Source: Echinococcus granulosus (Eukaryota; Platyhelminthes; Cestoda; Cyclophyllidea; Taeniidae). Taken from it: a stretch of 64,000 bases of DNA. Each line of letters opens with the position of its first letter. Position 1 is the first letter of the stretch. The translations under genes were made by a program, and so were the position numbers. This document shows, piece by piece, positions 48,138-60,700 of this stretch. The stretch spans positions 349,085 to 413,084 of the forward strand of contig NW_020170408.1 of NCBI RefSeq assembly GCF_000524195.1, read 5' to 3'. The notes under the pieces are model-generated. The model made no database searches and was not told the origin of the DNA. It was given only the letters and a program-made list of their open reading frames with translations.

Positions 48138-50471
48138 AAGTGGTGCACTACGGGCGGTGGGAATGCTTACCTTAGTGGGCTCAGCGTCACTGACATTCAA
48201 TATCCATCTGGCTGTCTAACAACTAAGATGCATGTAAAGCATTTTTGGGAGCAATGCCTTTTTGTGGGAGTTCGCCCGTACAACACAAGACCTCGAGACC
48301 ATCGTTACAACTTAAACGGGGGAAAAAATGCTACCTTTTCCTCACCCTCTCTCCCTTCTAGGTGAGTATTTTCCAAGGTAACGACTACGTTCTTCATTTG
48401 AGATAGAGTTAGATGGCGCAAGTATTTTATCAACAATCTTTGTCCATGAAACGATGAGATTATTACCCATTTTTGACATTTTATACAACCCCATGCCCAT
48501 ATGATGTAAATACACGCCATCCGCAAGACTTTTGGGGGTGAATCCCTTTAGAATGGCAGGCAAGCGAGCAAGAAAGGCAGGCGATCCAATAAACAACGCC
48601 TTGATATTTTAAGCTTGCAGATAAACCGATAAAAATCATCTTCTTTGAAGTCCTTTGAAGTTATGGCAATGGAAGGCGTCCCCGCTACAGATACGGGTAA
48701 ATTAAAACTACGAAGTCCACTTATTCTTTCCTAACCCATCACCCAAATTCAGAGGAATAGGGCGGCCCTGCATTGAAGGAATTGAGAATATAAAGGGAAG
48801 TTATATCCTACGGGGAGGGAAAGGGGAAGGAAACTACAAGAAGGCAAGATATACTTAATTCGCCAATGAACAGAAGGTGAAAATCCCACATGACGTCAAA
48901 AATTGTGAGAGGGTGTGCTGATTTACCACAAGACAGAAAAATCAGAAGCTTTTTAACTCGGCAGTGAATACCGTAGATGAATCAACTACCCCACAAATTT
49001 TGGATTAAAAAGGGAGTTTTGTTTAAGGAATGCCATTTTAGAGAAGGGTAATGGATAAACTTACTTTAATTTGCAAAAAAACCTAAGCAAATAATCCTTT
49101 TTTGGTCTTTTGTAAAGAAAAATTTTTTCACCTTGCATCGGGAAGTGGAAAAAGATGCCATCTACTCAATTTCTCCGTTTCCCATTTTAGCTTTAAAATC
49201 AATTGCTTTTTAAACAAATAGACAATTATAAACGACTTTGTTTAAAGTCGACACGTCGTGACGTTGAGTTGCGGGAATTGGCCAACCGGCCAATAAAAAC
49301 ACAGATTTAAGGCTGCTGGGAGCCAATAGAAAGGCGAGTCGGCATGATCCCTTAGATTTGCAGTATTTCTAAAGTGGCAAATCAAAAGTGTCTGCAGATT
49401 TAATGTCCAACAAGTAGTTTGAATGAGTCATTTTAAGGTTAGGCCCTCGTAGCTAAGACTCTACCGGCATTTCACCATCGGGGTCCTCCTATAGTGGGTG
49501 ACGCTCATCAACTTTGAAGTAGTCTACCAATATGGTTTAACAGGAGGCACATAACTATTCTTTTTCTTTAAAAAACCATAAATTTATTTGATTTTTTAAA
49601 CAAGTATGTTATTTTGGTGCAGACACGTGCGGCGGGTCTGATAACCTGGGGTCAACGTGACCCCGTCCTCCAATCCTGCAACCAATTCCCAGTTGATTAA
49701 ATAGCAAGTTTTTTGATTAGACGAGGTGGAAATTGCAAAAAAAGAGAATTTAAAAATTTAACACAACCAGTAGCTTACTCTAAGTAGTGGCTATGTGGTG
49801 GGGCTTGAGCCTGTCTTGAAGGTGTGGCACAAGCTTCAAAAAAAGGCGTTGGGGGAATCAAGTGGTCATTTCGTAAAAATTACTGGAAGGCACAAGCCTA
49901 TTCAACCCTTTTTAGGTCTTCTCGAATGACCACCCCATTGAACTTTAGATGGGTTACTTTTTACCTTTCCCAATTAGTAAATAACTTAACCATCCACCCT
50001 CACCACTTCTATTCTCATAAAAGATGAAATAATGCAGCACTTCGGTAATGAAGGCGTTCTAGGATACAAGGTAATGTGTGGCTAGTATGAGAAGAAACTA
50101 TGATGGAGTTGATAAAAAAATGAGCTACCTTTGCCTTCAACATTGACTAGTTTAAACAATTTCTTAGGGCAAGCACTCAACTACCTTTAGGTGGAGAACC
50201 TTGTAACACTGTGGACTGTCTCACTCGAGACACCAGTGGGTGAGATTCAGTGGCTTTGACACCACATAGGAGGGCTAAGGCTCCAGGGAATTGCGAAAGC
50301 CAAGGTAAACCAATAAACAATTCATGATGATGGATTTCTAGAAATCGCCACGAGAAAAGGAAAGATGAGCGTAACTATTAAAGGCGTTAAGAGGAAATTA
50401 GGCGTGAAAAAGGGAAACCGAAAAGAATTATATAACTAGTAATGTTCTGTAGCTTATTTTGCATCTTTCAG

Positions 50472-50546
50472 GAGTCGAGCTCGAGCGAAGGTCGATACAG
50501 TGACCTTGAAGTCAATTCCGCGCAATTTGAAAAATCGTCAAAATAA
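50472..50546 (+). CDS. Possible terminal exon of an unknown gene
   Basis: After a TTTCAG acceptor, 24 codons are open on the plus strand and end in TAA (ESSSSEGRYSDLEVNSAQFE, then KSSK). The block is noticeably GC-richer and codon-like compared with its AT-rich surroundings. I found no upstream exon to join it to, so chance cannot be excluded. Confidence 0.2.
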   Translation, partial: ESSSSEGRYSDLEVNSAQFEKSSK

Positions 50547-51879
50547 GGAACTTTCGAGAAAAAGATTTTGTTAAATCTAATTCTTAATTGCGTAAATTTA
50601 ACCGTCTTTAGGTTTATATAATCCCTTGGTTAGCTGCTTAGCAGAAACTTATTTTAAATTTACATTTTAGGCAGTCGATGTTTTAAGTAATGGGAAAGGA
50701 CAAATAAGTGTTTTGATTAAATTGAGGGATACTGAGTTGGGCGACGAATTCTTAACCCCTCGACTCCCTCAACAGCGTGCTGTTTACCTTCTTGCCTCCC
50801 CTAGACAAATTTTCTCCAAATTTTGATTACGATATAATCAAAAATCCAAATGAAAATAGGGAGCCATAATAAATAACGCCTCTAATTAGTATTGAAACGC
50901 AAAATGATTGAAGCTGATGCCTCTGTTAAATCGAGATCTTTAATAGTTCTGAATAAAGGGCGCATTTATAGGGCGATTAAATAGATTATAAATACGACCC
51001 AAGGGGGAGGGCTGGGAAGAGACAAAAAACTTCAAAAGCATTTTGCATTTCCCTCTAAATAATTATAATTTTTGGGAATCGGTAAAGTATCTACTTTTGG
51101 GCAAAATTACATGTTATACGGAGTGGATAGACAGCGTATTGTCAAGCATGCTGATCTTTACTTGTCAGCGAGCTTTCAAACAAATGTGGAAGAACAACTA
51201 AACCGCCCCCTAATTCCAATTCAGTTTACACTTTAGTCTTTAACTTTTTCTAAGAAAGAACAAATTTCCTTTAGTTTACACGCATGCATAATCGTTAGGC
51301 ACCGATTTATAGAGACGCATGAACTAGAAGCTGATCTTTTGGCAAGAATGGCAACGCAGCCTCCCCTCCACTTTGGCAATCTCGCCCGAATGTAGTAAGC
51401 CCAAGATGTGATGTTACTAAAGTCCCCACCCTCTCTCAGCCCCACACCGCTCCTGTTCCGACTCAACTCCAAAACTTGCGGTTCGATGAGTGGTGGGCGC
51501 AACAAGAGCGGAGGAAATTTAAACAGAAAATGCCAAAAAATTAAAAAAACCCCCACTTGTCTGTAAGTCAAGTAGCCTAGGTGACCTGAATTCGGCCAAG
51601 AAGTAAAGGAACAAAATGTCCTTTTAGAAAAGTTTTTGGTAAAATCTTTTAAAATTTCGAATTCTATTGTAAAATAAAGTCATAAAAAAAAGTACGCGCA
51701 TAAAATGAGTATTGTATTAATAATTGAGTGGAGCAAGGAAAGACGCCTCGGGGAGTGGCCAATGGCTATCCTACTCAAGTTGATGAACCGATAGAAATGC
51801 AATAAAATTAACTTGACAACTGTCAACACTTACTGTTAACTGGGTGGCTTGAGTTGACGAAAATCCTCACACATAAATA

Positions 51880-52300
51880 CACCCATACACACTCACACAC
51901 CTGGGTACACAGGGATAGACAAGAAGAGAGCGGATCGAAAGAGCCGAGACCACAAACGGGAGGGTGTACGGTGCGGTGCGGTGTGATGTGGTGTGGTGCG
52001 TCGCGGTGTGTAGGGGTGGTTGTGCCTGCACACACACACACACACACACAGCAATTAACGCAGTCTTCATTGGTGCAGCATTATGAGAGGGAGAGAGAGT
52101 GAGAGTTAGAGAGGGAGGTGGGTAGGTAGGGAGGGCGAAAGGACGAGTGAGGGACGCAACAAGGTCGCAGCCAGGCGCGGCATCACCGCCACACCGACTG
52201 TCAAATCGATGCCTTTGGTGCGTTCGGTGCGTGCCTTTGTGCGTGCGTGCATGTTTGCAGGTGTGTGTGTGTGATTAAGGGGTAGGCACATAATGTCTCA
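51880..52300. repeat. GC-rich block with CA, GT and GA simple repeats
   Basis: This block contains CACAC-rich sequence at 51880-51910, a GGTGTG/GGTGCG minisatellite-like run at 51965-52020, a (CA)11 run at 52029-52050, GAGAGAG near 52090-52110, and GTGCGTGCGTG near 52235-52255. It is the most CG-rich interval of the otherwise AT-rich 46-54 kb stretch. It could include a promoter for the minus-strand gene downstream, but no promoter element was recognised. Confidence 0.7.
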
Positions 52301-54705
52301 CATGGCAGATGACCTTGACCTCCAGTGTCAGGTCAGGTGAGAAACATTATCACACGGTATCCGCACTATCTAGGTCATGTTAAAACGTGTAATAAACCTT
52401 AAAACACAATTTCTTTCCCGAGAAAAAAGATTTTTGTTAATTTTCCTAAAGTTCCTCAACCTTGACTTTGGGAGGTAATACGCGGTCATTAACATGTCGC
52501 TTTGTTGTTTAAGGTCATTCCCTTAAGTCGTGAAGGCACATTCGAATTATTATCTTTTTATTCTCACATTGATTTTTGAAGCCTTCCTTGTCAGTAAACG
52601 GTTGGAAATGATGGGAGGGTTTGTTCACCTCCTCGGGGTTAAATCAGCCTCAAGAATGAAAAAGCCTCCCATCCAGAGATTAGCATTTGGAGAAGGCCTC
52701 CATCTCCAGAACACTATGCCCCGATTTTTGTTCCTCTTGCTATATAATGGCCTACAGATACAAGTATTGCCTAGGAACTGTCAAAGGCCACCCAATGACT
52801 GGGGTCTAAAACCTTATTTAATTCACCTCGGCAAATCCACTCGACCTCTGGATGAGGGTAATTCGAAGAAAAGGACTTCGACGACCAAGAAGAGTAGGCT
52901 GGTGGTAAGACCCAGGAGCACCTAACTGCTAAAGTCATGGAATGGTCCTATTCCTATGCACAAATGAGCTTCTGTGTGACCTTTACCTTGCGGTGATTAC
53001 CAGCATATTTACAACATGGCCGCAGACCTTGTGAACTAAACAAGACTGAAAGTTTTGCAACCTATTTAGACTGTTCGGACGGCAAGAGCAGAAGGGAAGT
53101 CGATTAACCTTGGGTCATGGCATCTCATGCCATTTATCACCACATCTGACATCCACATGTACACAAGGGTTACAAATTCGAAAAACGAAAAACTAGCGTG
53201 GGGAGTAAGAAGCTTGCATAAGCAGCTTCCAAGTAATTTCATTGTGCCTGGCTGTGTCACGTGACAAGTCGTGTTGTCAAGTCCGTGTTAATTCAATCGC
53301 TCTTGCTTTAGGGAAGCGGAGGAACCATCCAACCAACCAGTCGAAAAGAGATGACCGCAAAAGCCGGAGCACCAATGTGCCAAATGGCAGGCCAATGGAA
53401 TACCTCAAGGCAATTTGTCACGCGGTTGTGACAACTGTCAGGATATAATTACACAAAATGTCTGCCAAAAGATTTCTGGATTTATTTTTGCAGACATTTG
53501 AAGAAAGAAGTGCTTACTGCTCTAGTAAAGCTGTCCTTGTCTGTTGACATGACAGACACAGCATGACAACAAAGTAAGATTTTTGAAGGTAAAAATGGAA
53601 GTAGTTTTCTTTTCAAACAGAATAAAAAAATTTTGGTAAGGATTCACAGCTGTTCCCATGCGGCTGTCAAATACGGAAAGATGGCTTAACTTTGTCTAAG
53701 AAGATCCCTTACTTTTATTGACTAGGTCTTTTTAACAGCTAATAATTGGAGAACATACTACTTAGTCAGGAATAAAGTAGCATTGAACTTACTTGCTCTT
53801 TAGAGGCGCCTTAAGTGATGTTACTGATGTGCAGCTTGTCACTGCGATGCCATCAAGTAGCTGATCACCAAGTTTCACGTTGTCAAAGTGCTGTCATTCA
53901 CGTATTGATTAAAGTGCGTTTTACAGTGCAAAGCACCAATACCAATAATTTGTATTTATTTTTTGCATGTCCTTGGAGAAAAAAGCGTCCTCCCTCAGGT
54001 GGAAATTATTCTGAACCCTAAATTTTCTACAGTGATGGAGAATGTACGCACCTTCTATATTGAGCCAAGGTGAAACATAAGTCAGAGTTAAATAACTCCA
54101 TTCCATTCTTGGCCGATTGACTGGCCAATTTTGCTGACCAATTTTACTGGCATGCCAGCAAGCCCTTTATGATAGCCTACTTATGACCAAAAATTTTTCC
54201 GCGTTTTTGCGCACCACTACAAGCCCTGGTGATTCAGCAGGCTCTGAATGATGCCCCAGTAGATAAGTGAATTCCTAACTGGACGGAGAAAGGAATAAAT
54301 CAGTTAGTAGATAAAAGATTTAACTGAGCGTGGAACAGTTGCTTCTATAAAGCCTCTCTTACCCCTTTTCGAATGGCGCAATTTTTTTACCTAATTAGAC
54401 TAGACCTAAAAATGTTCAGAGTGACTGCTATGAAATGCGCTCTGAGGTAATGCGTGGAACGGCTTCCTCTTTGCTGCCTCGTGAGAAAGAAGGCACTGGG
54501 TAACTATTTTTTTAGGCTAAACAAACGATACACGTTTGTGCGAATGGACCTTTTGACTGACATGCTGTCAGACTACGGGATCAGTGAGAATGTTGTGACT
54601 CCTCTTGTCTAAAAAGCTGAAAATTTCTGTAAAATTGGGGGATAAAGAAGCTCATTTGGCCTTTAAGTTCATAAAAGTGGGATTTATATTGGTGCAAGTC
54701 TTGAG

Positions 54706-57700
54706 CTAGGTCCTCTTTAACACGGAATACTTATTAATGACGGTGTCCTGGTCAATGGGTGAAAGGAGAGACGGCGCATTGGTTAGCAGACTCAGGGCCA
54801 CCACAATGGAGGTGATGGTGAAAATGACCAACACAAGACGATCTATCACTGAAGCTGCGTACTTCCATTCTTGAACTACCTAAAAAATTGAAGGAAGAAA
54901 ACATCATTGTAACAATTTGCCACTGATGAACAGGTTGCTACTTATATCGAATTCAGCGACTAGGCACAAAATCGGCTGACACGTGGCGCGCTTCATTCGC
55001 TTTCAAACTATGATTAAGTTAATATTCTAGATTCTACTTACCCTCAAATTAAAGTCACATTAAAACGAGAATTAATTGTCTTGTTTTAGTGATTGAGAGT
55101 AGCGTGGAAAGCGTGATATGAATATGTCCGCCTCACAAACTGAGGTTAATTTGTCCCAATTCCGCAAGGATTTTATGCCGTTTGGCTAAAAGTAGTAAAT
55201 AATCTAGAGTTTTAGATAAGCTAAGCAATTTAGGTTACTAAGACATTAAATTAGGCAATTTAATGACATAGTAGACCTACAACTGTGTTACACCAATAAC
55301 CAATTTGATTTAACGCTCGTTCTGACCCCAAACACATTTCAACACTTCACTTGTGGGGATATTCAATAAAATCACCCTTATCTGACTTTTTTTACACTAG
55401 AAAAGCAAACCTTTCCTAAAATTTTGCAATGCTTCGGACATGCTACTTAAATGAGCTCATTTAAGTAGCTGCTGTACAAAAATGCCAAAATTGATTTCGC
55501 TTCTATTTTGAGCATAACGTAACAATTTACAATCATCACTTAGCAGGTTCCACATCACAGATAGTGGCCCGTCAAAGGTTTCAGCGGTAGCCAACTGTGC
55601 TTTCACCCACTTTCAGCTCCCAACTTCGCTAGTGGTCGACACACCGAAGTGAGCTGGCAAAATAGCCATCTTTCACTTAATGGGCATATTTTCTCAGGGA
55701 TACGTCCCACAAAATAGGGTTTGGTGCTGCTAGTTGTTTTCACTTCGAAAGGGTCATTAGACACGGTCGCTTCTGAGGATGTGATTACTCCACACACGCA
55801 ATCACGAACAACTTGTCCAGTTTATGAAGACATAAAGGACATGTTCTCTCACCTCTTGGGTTAGACATCATGGATGGTTAGCTGTGACAAATTGCTACTA
55901 CGTGGTCTCTACATGTACCGCAACAAATCCATCTAAAAGCATTTTCAGATATGGAAATTGCGGTTTTAGTGGAGCCACACGCATTCACTTCAACTAACAT
56001 ATCATGACAGAAGGAAACAATGAAACAGAGCCTACAATTTGATCTTGACGCTTCTCTTCCAATCGTTCTGAGATGTATTCCATTGCTTTGAGACCTTCAA
56101 GGAGGCCAATGCCCTCTTGTTTCCTCGTTCTGGCCATGGGCATAACCGATCTGCCCGACTGTTTCCATCTACTCGCCCCAATACGATGAGGAGATTGCCG
56201 CAGTTTCAGAATTTCAACCTGTCCTTTTAATAGGATCACTTCCTTCCCGCTCGACGGTGTTTCACTTTCCAGGGACAAGTCAGACATTTGGCTTTCAGAG
56301 GCGGATAAACACTGAGTTTGTAGATTTTCGTAGAAATTTCCGCAACTCTCTGCCGTGATGGAGGAGCTTGACACACTTTCCTCCATAGAGTCGGTTGTTA
56401 AGTAGGAGGCAATATCAAGTGAGGCGCCTTCCGGGAAGTCCTGAATAAAGGCATCCTCATTCTTCAAGGGAAACTGATTAACTGCAAAGTATAACGCTGG
56501 TGGTCCACCCTTCTTCTTCTCCAACTCCTCATTCTCAGGTTCTGGATACTGAAGGCGATTAAGAAAAAGGAGGTGTGGAAGGGCTTGAAGAAAGAGTACC
56601 TTAATCCAACGTGGCATGGTGTGTGTTCTGGGTGATCGGTAGTTCCAATTCACCACCAGAACTGCGACAAATACGGCAAAGACGTCAGAGACGAAGGTGA
56701 ACATGAGATATCGTGAGATCAGAGGCACAGTTGTTGAAGTGGGTGGAAGAATCTTACTGACGAGGATGAGGAAAACTACTAAGGCGACGACAATACTAAT
56801 GGCTAGTGTTACTTTCTCGCCCGCATCCGAGGGTAAGTAGAAGACGAAGATGCTCAGCAGTGATAGCATCACACAGGGCACAATCAAGTTTACTGTATAG
56901 AAGAGGGTCTTGCGACGCAATTTAATGGTGTAGACGATGTAGGTGTTATTCACACCTCCACTGTAGGTATTCACTATCCGAGCGGGAACATCCACCAGAT
57001 CCCAGGTGCCACTTCGCCAGTAGTCGGAGAGATCGACAAAATCCAGTGAGGAATAGAAACCAAGGGAAATCTGAGGGGAAAAGTTGGCCAAAAATTAGTC
57101 CCTCTGACAAACCTTTACCTCTAACCTTTTGACTTGCCAGTTGGGATGACGCACTCAGCATTTTGATGTGTCAGCATGGGTGAATGCGCAAGATACGTGG
57201 TTCCTGCATCTACAGTCACATCATCCACCCACTATTGGCGAAAATTAGATAGTGAATCTGTCTACTTGCATATTTATTTTCCTAAATTGGAAAAAGGGAG
57301 CCGAAAAGCCAAAATTTTTAAAGGAAAAGTGTATCCTTACAAAAGTTTTAACCGATTCATACCAGATTTTAGGTGTGGTTTTAGTTTTTAGGGTGTAAGG
57401 TTTAGGATCGCATTAAAGTGGCTCACTGGGGTCTCTAAGCTACTCTAATGCAAATTATCTAGGCTCTCCATGAAATGAACACCAAGTTATGCAGACATGG
57501 GTCTTTTAGAACGGCAAATTTCAGTGGACAGTCTACCACTTCAAAATTACTGCTACATCATAACATCACGAAAAGAGTAGGCGGCAGGGATTTAAGCATT
57601 TTTGCTTAACAAGAGAAGTCCATAAATTTCAGAAAGTCTTTTTTAAGTCGTACTGTCTACACATGACGCAATAAACAGGTGGACATGGAGATTTACTTAT

Positions 57701-60700
57701 ACTTTTGATCGTATCAGTCGCTTTAAAACTGTCCAAGAAGTAATGTATGTCAAGAAGAGATTTCCACACTGATTAAAGTAAGAGAAGTCGAGCATGCAGG
57801 TGGAAAACAAACCTATGAGTGGCATATGGGATCTAGCTATGACTCTTTCGTTTTTCTACCTATCACAGCTAGCTTACAAAGATTTGTTTAAGGCTAGGGA
57901 CAGGAAGAACAGGTGACAGCAAGTAAAATAACTAAAGTCCTAGTGAAATTAAGTAGGGGTTTAGAAATGTTGGTGGATATGCCTCATTTAGTATTGTTCA
58001 CGGCCAGTTCCCTTTCTTACAGTTTAAATATTAAGGTCATCTCCTTTGGCAAGATTGGCAACAAATAAATCAGAAAAGATAAGCAGTTATAAAAAGAAGG
58101 AAGTGATGGCCTTCTCTTTTATCTCAATTATGGATGGGAGCAAAATACATCTTCTACACACATCAATTTTGGGCTACTTTAATCACTGAAAAGGAGCTCT
58201 GCCGCTTTATTATTTAATGCATCCACTTTTGAGTACTTTAGCACCATCACTACATTTGTTGCATTGTTTGCAGAAAAAACCTTCTCTCGAGATGATGAAA
58301 ATCCTATCAATCACTAGAGGAAGGAATCGACTTCGGTTTAATATAAAATTTTTGTCCATTGTCTGGTCGCCCGTTCTAGTAATTCAAAATATCTTCTGCT
58401 GACCTAATCTCCTTCAGCTGGGCGTATAAAACGGTGGAAAAGTGCAAAACAATGAGGGAATATTTGGCGACAAACGCTTAGTTTCACGTACCAAAAGCAA
58501 ATACTATGGTATTCCTAGAATATCTTAAAATTTAAATTAGAGACTTCTCCGTACTCGCAAGCGAAAAATTTTAATGAACAAAATAGTGCGTTTATTTGTC
58601 ATTCTTTGCAAAAAGCCTTTCAGATTTATTGATACTCGGCTTTATGATATCATTTAGGTGTAATTTCACATCTAAAAAGTTTATCTCGTCGAAATATTTG
58701 ACTAGTAGCCAGTGAAAGAATTCGGGATTCGGACGCTCGCAAATGCGCATTCAAGCAAACCTGACCTTGATGCAATTAAATAAAATAAATCTTATAATTT
58801 TATTTACAAAATGTTCTTAGGTAAAAAAGAAAAGACGAGATGGGGTTTTTCTGTAATTTTGTTGCACTTTTAAGACAGTAATTGTGCGAAGCTTAAATTG
58901 GTAGAAGGAGCCGCATAACTATTCCGTTAAAATGAAGCATTTTTGTAATTTAAACACTAATGAGATTACTCTTGAAGCATCAAATGCCCAGCTGCCGAAT
59001 TTCATCTCGCACTCCTGTTCGTCGAAGGGGAAATACTCCACATCTATTGCACAGGAGCTTTCGTAGACCGCTGGAGGCATCCACAATATTGAGCCGTCAT
59101 AGTGCACAAGCAGATTGGGTTGCCAGACTACCTCGTAGTTGCCGTCTGCACTAAAAAAAATACACAGTATTCCTACTAGGAATCCAAGAATTATAGGACC
59201 CTTCAGGCCCAATCAACTCGGCTTAAACCTCCCTCGTGATTCCCACCTGTCTGGACCTGCCACTTATGGGATTGTCCTATGCAAACACATTGAGTTGGTA
59301 AATAACCCTAACCAGCTGCACGATTACCAAGTGAATACAAATGAAGGAAAGAGATTTTGAAGGCCATCTTCAAGGTGGCCTGTAGCGAGTGCTCCCTATA
59401 AACACTGAAATTATAGGGGACAAGAGAATATCATCGGATTACTGATTCTAAGGAAGAAAACGGTATCATCTTGGACAAATATTTTCTGATGACAGGATTT
59501 TGTGCTTGCGTGATCTGATCGCAATGGAATGTCTGTATCTACCTCCGTATTAGGAAAGAGTGGATTTTTCCTTTCCTCCTTTTGTTTTATGAGTTGCTAA
59601 AATTAGAAGTCATGTCAATTTTTCTCCTCTGTAACAAAAATGAGGTTGCATTTGGTGTTTGCTTTGCTGGCATCAAATACCATTTATGCTATCTACACCA
59701 CTGCGACTGTTGCACTTCACTCTGTCAAATGTATATCTTTTTGTTTAGATCAGCCTAAAGAAGGCTTGAGATCTTGAAACTCGAGATTGCTCGATTTACC
59801 ATAGGTCCTCAGGTCCCAGTCTACCCCACTGTAGGAGTGAGAAATTGAGAGAAACAGGGAGAGCGCTTGACTGTTGATCTCTCGGCCCCCGATTGGCTTA
59901 CTGCCAAGCATGTCCATTCACGTCCTCAAAGGTAAGTGCCATTGTAGGGGAAATAAGAAATGACGGTCACAAATATGTGCTCTTTTCTTGACAATTTTTA
60001 AAATTTGTTTGAAATGAGTTAACAATCCGGAATTTGGAGAATATTATATTTTACTTTATAAAAATGCGAAGGCGGACACTACGAACTTGGCAAATCGTGA
60101 CCTTGAGTGGTGGAAAAAACTTGTGCTTTTCAGGCTTTTTTCCACCTTGTGGCATCTTGTGTTATTTGCTGGCCTCAATTCTTGCAACCTCGAACAGTCC
60201 GAAATTCTCTAAGCATGTAAAAAGATTTCTGCATTTACCGAGGCAGCATGCAGTTCCATACCACTACATTTAAACAAGCTTATTGTGTATTTGAATGAAG
60301 TTACATTTAAATTATGCTCGAAAGTGCCAGAGTTATTGTCTAGGTATTGTGGAAAGATTATCGACATCGTCCAGTCGAGTTTCTATCTACATGGTGGTAC
60401 GCAATTTATACAACTGAAAAACAAGGATATTTAGGGTATATAAGGGCAGAAAAAAGGGTTTAATCAATAATAAAAACCTTTCTACGACAAGTTAATATTA
60501 TGATCAAGAAAGCTTATTACTTTCTTTACACATTCTGATTTTTGGATAAAAATTTTTCGGCGTCACGTATATGTGACGCCGGGAGCTGATGCGTAAGTCG
60601 ACACGCGGGTTTATCCAAACTAGCGGAGCAAATTTTTCTCACTTTCCTGCCCTTGAAAGGAGATAAATCGGTGCTCTAACAGACGAGTCGCCACTTGCTG

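Larger units (their letters stand above)
45822..54705. other. Long stretch without a confident gene
   Basis: This is about 8.9 kb. It may hold 5' exons and introns of the gene represented at 45.2-45.8 kb. I noted palindrome copy 3 (45870-45885), a GT repeat (48115-48137), a short hairpin (49648-49664), a possible plus-strand terminal exon (50472-50546) and a GC-rich simple-repeat block (51880-52300). No larger conserved coding region is visible on either strand. Confidence 0.4.

Noticed and set aside
49438..49490. tRNA-like sequence near GTAGCTAAGACTCTACCGG
   Set aside because: I could not fold a full cloverleaf with A and B boxes at the right spacing on either strand.
51823..52291. Several overlapping frames in the 52 kb region
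   Set aside because: They translate CA, GT and GA simple repeats (runs of Cys-Val, His-Thr) and are artefacts of low complexity.
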